Assembly: GCA_946803715.1 (NCBI GenBank) | Contig: CAMPET010000006.1 | Location: 667,390-731,389 of the forward strand | Reading direction: 5' to 3' | Source of the DNA: Beroe ovata | Taxonomy: Eukaryota > Ctenophora > Nuda > Beroida > Beroidae | DNA length: 64,000 nt | Shown: in pieces, positions 55,744 to 64,000 of the stretch | Numbering within the stretch: position 1 is the first letter of the stretch | How the letters are laid out: every line of letters starts with the position of its first letter | Program-made: the position numbers and the translations under genes | Notes under the pieces: model-generated | What the model saw: only the letters and a program-made list of their open reading frames with translations | What the model was told of the DNA's origin: nothing | The model's database searches: none

Positions 55744-57209
55744 GACCTACAATCATAACACAATAATTAATTTGAAAGAACAAACTAAACATGTAATCCA
55801 ATATGATCAAAGTCAAAAACACATACATTTATCCCATGAACATTCATGACTACAGACAGTTAACACACTTCCTTGAATTGAATTGATTTGAATAATTTTG
55901 ACATGAATCAACTCTAGTATTCACTGAAAACTGATCCCTACAAGACTTCACTAGTAAGTACCCCAGTCTGGGCACCCAGTATAAAACATTAATATAACAA
56001 CTTATTGCGTTAAACTTACATACTTCAATGAATAAGAACACTGTACAACAGTGTGTGACTTCTTGAATTGAATTGTTTTGACATGAATCAAAACTAATTA
56101 GTAAGAACCACCAAAATCTTTTAGGAATTCGGTTATCAAATTTTGCACTCGTACTAAATTCATCTCCCTAATTTTTTGAATATTATTATTTTTGTCTCTT
56201 TTTCTGTATTAAAACAGGCATGCAATGAACCGACATATTTTCGAGCGCTGATTCCGAATCACCCCATGTGATGTAGGGTAAAATAAAGGCTACCCTTGTC
56301 AATCGATGATAGACCCTGTAGAGAATTTCGTTTCGCGCGCGCGCGGCGTAAACTTATTCTCAGTTCGCGGCTTGCATCATTGTAGGATTTTACCCTGCCG
56401 TCGGTGCGCGCGATTTTCAATCCGCCAGCAAGGGTAGGGTGAAATCCTACAACTTGCATCAATGCATCAGCAGTCTGGCATCGCCCGACAAAGTGGGCCT
56501 AAATGCCAGCTGGCATTTAGCCTAGGCTCTTATAGCATCGCCAGGCGCCCAGGCAAATCCGATCCCGCTGCAGCGATTAGGTCATGGGCACCATGATTGA
56601 TGATAGAATAGTATCACTGTATCATGGCAATGCAAATGGCATGATACATCTGCAGACCAATAGATAGTTTGTACAATTAGAATAATTTTTTACCTGATCA
56701 ACGTGAACAAGAACATCGAGTTAAAATCAATAAACCACCAACAAGGAAGCTCAAAATCTGGACCAAGGCCAAGTGACCCAAACTTAAATAGCCAAGAAGT
56801 TAGAAAATAAACCTTCTAATAGTTCAAATTACAGGCGTGAACCAGTTTTATAGTAGCACTAACTGTCTTACTGACTTACCACTAATGCAGTATTCAACTA
56901 TTCATCCGGTGCAGTTATGATAGTTTCACATTGTACATGAATTTTCAAATATTAAAAACAAAAAGCGTCCACTAGAATCACGAAAAATTGTATTTGAGTC
57001 CTATTATTGATTAATTTGCTTCGGTAAATCAAGGATAACAACGAACCAGCATACATAATACAAAACATGGGTTCAACTACGAGCAAAAGCACTAAGTTCG
57101 TCCATTTGCCGTGTCACAATATCCCTCTTCACTCTATCGCAGGGAATTCTGCTTATTGTGACAGAAACGAGACAAATTTAGAAGTTCATACACAACTACT
57201 GAGACTTCG
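55744..57209. other. Intergenic region with GC-rich repeat and inverted-repeat element
   Basis: Holds the upstream flank of GTF2H1 and the 3' flank of the kinase gene. A reversed copy of the GC-rich repeat family at about 56290-56560 carries a 73-bp inverted-repeat insertion at 56380-56452. Two AATTGAATTGATTTGA-type direct repeats lie near 55875 and 56065. No gene seen. Confidence 0.65.
56380..56452. mobile_element. 73-bp inverted-repeat element with 9-bp target duplication (copy 3)
   Basis: Begins TTGTAGGATTTTACCCTGCC and ends GGTAGGGTGAAATCCTACAA. It is in the opposite orientation to copies 1 and 2 and is internally shorter. Flanks are CTTGCATCA on both sides, an exact 9-bp duplication. 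Confidence 0.87.
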
Positions 57210-60200
57210 TCACACATTGAGACTTCTTCTGAGAGCTGTCAACTCAGTTCGAATGGTTGAGTCCGTGAAGCATAAGTTTAGGGCATTCTTGATCTGACAA
57301 GGCCATAACGAATTAGCCATGTAGGATGGTGTGTAACTCTGCAAGTATTCCACGATGTTCTCACAGAATTTCTGCATAAAACCTGGACTTTCTTCTGTAG
57401 TGTGGTCCTCCGGCATCAACTGAGGATTTCCATGATGTTGATCTTGATGCACGATTTGGAAACAGTTCAAGTGCATACATGCGCGCATCATATATATCTC
57501 GAACGCGCGCATAAATTGCGCGAGGACACCCAAAATATAGATTTCGCGCCAGCCATTAAAACCTACGATTAGAGTTTAAAAGTGTGGCACGGTGGCAACA
57601 ATTATAGTCTCAGTCACACTATCGATATTATAACACTATTATATCAGGCAATTGTCGGAAGATTAAGATCGCTTTGCCAGATAAGATTGTACATACCTCG
57701 ACGTAAACAGTAGAAGTGGAGAACATTTGTAAAAGTAGAATGCCAAACATCCAGCTGTCAGCTTTGCTATTCAAATACACTTCTCGCTGCTCAAGCAAAC
57801 CACTTAGCACCTGGGAGAGAGGTGATATATCAGTGACGACCACGGCGTCACACACAAACACGCACACACGCACAAACATACACACACACGCACAAACACA
57901 CACGCACAAACACATACACACACAAAAAGCACTGGAAGCCGTAATACTGTAATAATGCGAACCTGTCAGCTAGAGTATCTACAGAGAAAACATAATATAA
58001 ACCGTGTGCATAAACATCACAACACTTGATAAGAGGAATTTCAGTACAAAATTTGGAACTTCAGTTATAGTGTCCAATACATGATATTATGGCATGTGAA
58101 GTACTGATATGTGTGTGCTGTTGTACAAAGATATGACCAATATGCTAATAAACTCCGAAACTATGGAAACCGCCAAAAATATGATAACTTCACTATTAAT
58201 TTCGCAGCGTTTATACTTTCCTGGGAGGCGTGAATCCTGTGGATATTTTCGCCCTGCACCGACTTATTATAAGCAGACATAGCACAGATCCAATTATAAT
58301 TCATCATTGATTTCTAACCTCTGGCGGGAAAGTGACTATGTTCCTTGAATCAGCTTTGTCCAATGATACAGAGCTGACAATTCCTGCGTTAGCGATCACA
58401 ACGCAGTTGCTGGTTCGAAGCCAAACTGTGGGAGGTCATTAAGTGATTATCAAGGAGATCATAAAATGACTATCAAGGAATCGAAACCGTGGGGTTCCGT
58501 ACAGACCACTCTGTCACAGAAGTTGATAGCCTAATCACATACACAGGAAACTGAGACATACACAAACTGAGATACATACATACGGACTGTTTATCACACA
58601 GAGACACATGCAGACATACTCATAAGCCAACACGATCTCACGAAAATACACGCACAGTACACGCACACAAACACACAATCCCACAAACAAACACACAGAC
58701 ACACATTGACACGAAAACTACCTTTGAATGATAGGGGATAAAAACACTCCACATCACTAAGCATTTGACACGTTTATTATTAGCTGTTGTTCAGTAGGCA
58801 ATATTAGAATATTATTTGTACAACACACACTCACACTATACACACACACACATAATAGACCATACTAAAAGCAGTTCACGCAGCTAACTGTTCCCTAGTG
58901 ATTAGACTATTTATAGACACTTATGGTACCTACAGTTTGTAAATTATAGAAGATGTGTGTTTGTTTGTTTGCTCTTTTGTGTGTGTGTGTGTGTGCGAGT
59001 AAGTGTATGAGTGAGTGAGTGTGAGTACTCTATGATTATCATTGAATTATCATAAAATATTCAACCAGCACATTATATTCTCATATATTAAGGCAAATAA
59101 GACAGTGTCAGCAAAGTGATGGCAGCAACAACGACAAACTCTTATACGGTGTTCCTGGTAACAGGTAACTATCACATGACACTGGTACAACATGAAATTG
59201 TTATTTGTTAGTGTGCTAATTACTATAACATGACACTGTTAGCGTTCTGGATTGTATCATAAAAAGACAACTGAAGTACTGTAGAAGTGCAAAACAGACA
59301 GAGGCGAAGCTTAGGAGAGCCTTGGTATCCTTCGAGATAATAAGTTGATTGGATAATGGCAGGACTATGATCGATGATAGGATGTAATTGTATGCTGTGA
59401 ATTCGTAGTCAGTAATTCATATACTTATCAACACATTACGGAGAGAGGATGTGAGTTAAATTGGTTCCTCTTCACGGATAAATCATCCCGTGGAAGTGCC
59501 CCAAGATGCACTGTACACTCAGATCTATACCACAGGTCACAGTATAGTTCATATTGTATAATGCCACGGACCCATTCAAACAATGTGCACACTGCACAGA
59601 GCAGCCCACTCAGTTTTACAGTTACTCATAATACATTGCAGCTGAGGTATTAGTAGAGTAGTGAGGGCAAACAATATTAAAACGTGACGAGTGTACCAAC
59701 ACACTGAGCACTTGAGTACACGTCTTCCTAACCAATGAGTACAATACATGTCATCATATTATTAGCAATGACTAATGGGTAGTGAGTAGAATACATGTCA
59801 TCATATTATTAGCAAGTGCATACCGTTATGAATCGAGAGGGACCCATGGATAATCTTCTGAGAATGCAGGAAGATCATTCCTTCCAGTATCTGTACTGCA
59901 TACACGAACTTTTTCTGAAAAAATAAGACTCGTATAATCGTATAGAAGTATAGAGTGAAAATATATCTACGGTATAGTGATACTATGTTACTATAGAGTA
60001 TAGAAGTGTAATATAGGTTGGACGGTTGGTATGGTTCCGAATTTTATCGCGAAATCAGGTTTAATAGGTACCTCAGGTTAGAAGCATTATATCGATTTGA
60101 AAATAAAAATATCTGATAGTGAATAGTGATATGTTACTACTATAATAAGTATAATAGTAGTAGAACATTTAATTGCGGGAAATACAATATATAGTTGTAC

Positions 60201-63200
60201 CCTGCCTTGGATTAATTTGCTATTTTAAACTGATAATTTCTGATAAACAAGTTCTTAATGAGACTATAAAACATGGTACCTTGAAATTGTCTGCCCTTGT
60301 AGAGGTACAGTAACTGAACAAGGTTCCTTTAGAATGAACTGGGGCAGCAGTGTAAAGTATATTGGAGGCAGTGTGTGCGTAGCCGACCAACTGCATCAGA
60401 TGCCTGCATTGGAGATTGTGTGTGTGTGTGTATGTGTGTATGTGTGTGTGTGTACTGTGTATGTGTGTATGTGTATATGTGTGTGTGCGTGTCTTTGTAA
60501 TTTTAACACGAACGTGTTAAAACATTCTCCATTAATAACGAAGCTCTAGATAAGTAATTATTATCAAAAATCACGCCACCGTCCGTCTTGTACGTGCGCG
60601 CCACCTGTGACCTATAGAATTACTTTCCTACGGTGATAAGAGGACGCAATGTCATCCAATGCCGGAACGTGTGTGTGTGTGTGTGTGTGTGTGAGAGATG
60701 TTGTGTGAGTGTGTTTGTGTATGTGTGTTTGTGNNNNNNNNNNNNNNNNNNNNNNNNNNNNNNNNNNNNNNNNNNNNNNNNNNNNNNNNNNNNNNNNNNN
60801 NNNNNNNNNNNNNNNNNNNNNNGTGTGTGTGTGTGTGTGTGTGTGAGTGTTCATGTGTGTGTTCTTGTGTGTGTGGGGGAGGGGGCAGCTGTACCTGTGT
60901 TTCAGTTTGGGAAGAAGGGTCAGATATTTCGTGACATCATCTACTTGGTGTCGGTACACTGTCAGTTTGTCGTACGGAATGTCAGGATCACAGTTCTCCA
61001 CATCCAAACTTTTCTCTGAGAAATGGTCAATAGGTAAATCAGAAATTATATTGAGCACTAATAAAGACGTGTCCCCTGACTGAATCTCACCAGTGAAGGT
61101 GAAGGGGTCGAGAAGTTTTGGGGATGGAACGTTCATGAGTGGCATGGTCTGTAACGAGAATGTTCCAGTCTCGTGTTTCTTCACCGAATAGATACTTTCA
61201 CAATCTACCGGCTGCATTTCTGGCATTCTCTGAAGGAAATGCAAGAGGTCATTTCCAATCATCAGAAACCAGACGTTAAGTTCTGTATGGAAGGGCGAAG
61301 TCCTTGAAAATTTTCATCAGAGGTCCAATTTGTTCCCCCCCTGTCTACGTGCCTGTTCTTGGATAGCCAAGAACTTATAGGGTTGTTTTCTTATTCAAAA
61401 GATAGGACAATTATATACGTAGGTACTCGAGAAGACAACTTATTCAGCTTTTCGTATCACTGAAACTCGATGGAAAATACCTTAGGTGCCTCGGAGGGGT
61501 CGAAGTAGACAACATTTGACTTGATGTAGTTGACAATACTTTTGAAGTCCCATCGTTCTCTCTTGCGTAGCCAACACTTCTGTAATGAGTGTGAGTTTAC
61601 AAGAAGGATGGTGTGATTGTTGAATAATAATATCAATACGTCAATGTGGCGATTTGATCCGATAAATGTATTGTATACGTAAGGATTGAGATACGTTGTC
61701 TCATTTTACGATCGAGATTGAAAATATCTCAAGTCTCAGGATAATTGATTACACACAATCTCAACAGGTTCATCAATGTTGCATACGCCTAGCACGTTCG
61801 GTATTATAATAAGACGTACCTACATCCATTCATTAACACCAAAAAGCAGGGGTCTGGAGGCGACAGCCTTCAGAAGCCAGAGCCTCCGACTTAAATATAC
61901 AGAATGCTAAAAAAACTTTAGATCTAGATTTTGCACCGTCATATCAATGAACTAATGTAGCCAAAACAGTCCATGCAAATTCATTGTAGTCAATCACTTC
62001 AAAACAGTAGTGGTCTGGCTGGTCTGGGCGCAGCCATAAACCAATTGTCGAGAAATTCGTCAAGAGTGACAGGACTCAATGGAATAACAGGTTACACACA
62101 GGTTCTCTCATCGCTCAACCGTATTTTCACAAATGAAAGTAGCAATGGAGACTCACCCCTACCGTTTTCACTAATTCTGTCAACAGACAGTAGGGGTCCC
62201 GCGCCTATTTTACGAAAATTTCCGCAGACGGAGATTTCCGCAGGTTTGCGCTTTTTTGGCTAGGTATGGCACGGGCATCATTATAACTCCCACCTTACCA
62301 TGGGCACCACTTTTCTTCATTTTCGTTGGTGAGGGGGCATAAAAAATCTTTTCTTTGATGTAACGCTCTCAGCGTTGTAAAACTATTAAAACGTTTCGAA
62401 AATTAGCAATAATTCATGACTTCTTATATGTTTGGTTTATCTTGAGGTATGGCACCCCATTATCCATCTTAGTTATTAATGTCTTAGTTTAGAATTTATA
62501 GGTTCATACTTTCATAGAGATATATTTACATACAGCTGCTATACAACATACTATCATAGATGTTAGAGTGGCCGGGAAAGCTCAACACTGCAATACGTGT
62601 GTGCTTATCTATGGTACGTAGCGAAGAAAGCTAGATAGCTCTCTATAAGTATGATAACAAATATGAACCGTAGATGTCAAACAGCCCTGTTTAAGGAGTA
62701 AAGCAATTGGGCGTACCCTTTCCAAAGACAGATCGACGCCGGGGATCATCTTATTTGTGAGTTTGTTAGCAGGGTGGAAACAATACCCACCAAGTCTAGC
62801 AACGTTTCAACATCATCACTGAGACCCAAACGGGGCATAATTGTTACTTTGCTAGTTCGAGCAGCATCACAGGTCGTGTATGTGTGTGTGTGTGTGTTTC
62901 TCACCTTCATGACATGCTGGAAAACAGGAGGCGTTTCGGGAGGCACGTCGAGGGTTTTTTCCTTGAGAAAATCTACCAGTTTCTGACTGTTTGTAACACC
63001 GTACTTAGCGTAGGGAACCTGTAGCGTAATACGTGTCATAAACACAGGTACCGCGAATTACCGTACCATAATCTACAGGCTGATGTTACATCTGTGTTAC
63101 ACCGCGCAATATGTCACGTATAAACTCCGGATGATAACAAACCTACCTCGCCGTAGGACCACATCTCAAACATGGTTACTCCGTAACTCCAAACATCGCA

Positions 63201-63611
63201 GTACTTGTCGTATTTGAAGTTGTTGGAGAAAAACTCGGGCGAGTACGAGAGGTACGGGAGACCGCCTTTGCTGGACTTTTTGACAGGATAGTAGTAATCT
63301 GCATCCACATCCTGCTTGATTGATCGATCAATGGATCGATCGATCGATTGATTGATAAGTTGATTGATTGATTGATTTATTGATCGATCGATCGATTGCC
63401 TGATTGATTAATTGATCGATTGATTGATTGATTGATTGATTGGTTTGTTGATATAACGCACCCTGGTTAGACCGAGGTCAGCTATCCTAACTTTGGTAGG
63501 GTTTTCCACCAATATATTCCGGAGGGCCAGGTCCCTGTGTACGAAACCACTGCTACTCAAATACTCCATTCCTTCGGCGATTTGGAGTCCAAACAGAATG
63601 AGTCGTTGTCT
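57210..63611 (-). CDS. Tandem tyrosine kinase plus pseudokinase (3' part of gene, 10 exons)
   Basis: Exons: 63611-63462, 63311-63147, 63018-62905, 61579-61481, 61229-60895, 60403-60280, 59914-59824, 58425-58319, 57810-57697, 57419-57210 (TGA). Phases match throughout. The first five begin at helix E of a tyrosine kinase: catalytic loop [11 protein letters not shown] for DFG (IADLGLTR, as in ROR kinases), YSPE for [20 protein letters not shown] and [14 protein letters not shown] second kinase fold follows without a break: N-lobe without a VAIK lysine, helix C into [19 protein letters not shown], hinge, then HGSLSIHN for HRDLxxxN, VVIANAG for DFG, FPPE for [37 protein letters not shown] and stop. 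The second domain lacks every catalytic residue. The N-lobe of kinase 1 and any receptor part lie beyond the window. Subfamily unclear. Confidence 0.8.
58426..59823. other. 1.4-kb intron of the kinase-pseudokinase gene
   Basis: CA/TG-rich short arrays (58550-58700, 58820-58850, 58975-59025) and a direct repeat of ACATGTCATCATATTATTAG near 59745 and 59790. No exon that fits the kinase frame was found. Confidence 0.6.
60734..60822. other. 89-base assembly gap in a TG array (kinase gene intron)
   Basis: N run bounded by GTGTGT on both sides, between exons 60895 and 60403. The phases of those exons (2 bases plus 1) join directly as KHR-HLMQL across the kinase fold, so no exon need be missing. 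Confidence 0.9.
63312..63461. repeat. 150-bp kinase-gene intron made of GATT/GATC repeats
   Basis: Between kinase exons 1 and 2 the intron consists almost wholly of TGAT / CGAT tetranucleotide repeats, leaving only the donor, a few bases and the acceptor as unique sequence. Confidence 0.85.
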
Positions 63612-64000
63612 CTGATGTGTGAGAAGGCAATTATTCGAGATTACACCTCAAATTTCATACCCTTCCAGAAGAGATTTAACTAGTATTTCTCCAATTACCG
63701 ATAAGCTGTAGCCCGAAAATTCTTCACGACTCAGATTCTACGTAACCAAATAGGGCTCCCACTATTATACCTATTTAAATGAAAGGCATCGGATTTGGGG
63801 CGTGGGCCTTATAAAAGGTCCTCAATTTTAGATTGTGAGAAATTTCACGCACTTAGATCCTATCCCGATTCCCGGACGTCGTTTTGAGTACATCTAGCAG
63901 CGGAATTATCTATGGACACGGGATGCATTCGGAAGTTCTTTCGATATGAACATTCGAAACGGTAGTGATCCGTCATGAGTCACTACCTACCGTTCACTAA

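Noticed and set aside
60600-60668. Minus-strand [15 protein letters not shown] as part of the pseudokinase
   Set aside because: No acceptor is visible, and exons 60895 and 60403 already join in phase through KHR-HLMQL.
62746-62830. Kinase exon reading [11 protein letters not shown]
   Set aside because: It resembles kinase subdomain XI by chance, but lacks the Cys-Trp pair, and the true subdomain XI exon ([13 protein letters not shown], 61579-61481) joins in phase with the preceding exon.

Overview
This is nuclear DNA from an animal with a compact, intron-rich genome. Every recognisable gene encodes a conserved eukaryotic or animal protein. Introns are mostly 50-600 bp with GT-AG borders, TG microsatellites are common, and short GC-rich (GCGCGC) repeats are scattered through intergenic DNA. 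A TDRKH-like piRNA-pathway protein and tyrosine-kinase exons point to a metazoan. Divergence from vertebrate proteins suggests an early-branching invertebrate (a sponge is plausible), but the species cannot be fixed from this window.

Layout: the left 27 kb is read entirely on the plus strand. It holds a partial single-pass membrane protein with a PPxY tail, TFIP11 (splicing), CUL1 (SCF ubiquitin ligase scaffold, 18 exons), a repeat-rich gap, TMEM147 (ER membrane), CDC20 (APC/C activator, 8 exons), a second repeat-rich gap, TBCA (tubulin chaperone) and ATP5F1C (ATP synthase gamma). The right 36 kb is entirely on the minus strand. In transcription order from the right it holds a tandem kinase-pseudokinase gene whose 5' end lies outside the window, then GTF2H1, DDX47, MRPS9, a mitochondrial ferredoxin, an unrecognised 310-aa protein, ZNHIT3, an SMCO4-like microprotein, a 76-aa membrane protein apparently sharing a transcript with a POLR1G-like gene, ABCF3, EIF2S1 and a TDRKH-like KH-Tudor gene. 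The two strand blocks converge near 27-28.5 kb. About half of the genes have a single coding exon and sit beside genes with 5-18 exons.

Functional themes: the ubiquitin and cell-cycle genes (CUL1, CDC20) lie on the left. Transcription, ribosome and RNA genes (GTF2H1, DDX47, MRPS9, ZNHIT3, POLR1G-like) and translation-control genes (ABCF3 beside EIF2S1) lie on the right. These look like ordinary housekeeping neighbours, not one pathway.

Assembly caveats: eight isolated single N bases mark contig joins. Four join sites are flanked by near-identical duplicated sequence that stops exactly at an N, so these duplications are most likely unmerged alleles. At another join (31104) the TDRKH-like reading frame requires a Tudor-core exon that is absent. 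Two longer N runs (20032-20057 and 60734-60822) interrupt TG arrays.

The most interesting biology is the kinase followed by a fully degenerate pseudokinase, the apparent extra Tudor domain in the TDRKH-like protein, the probable dicistronic 76-aa/POLR1G-like unit, and a small Mutator-like inverted-repeat element with 9-bp target duplications.
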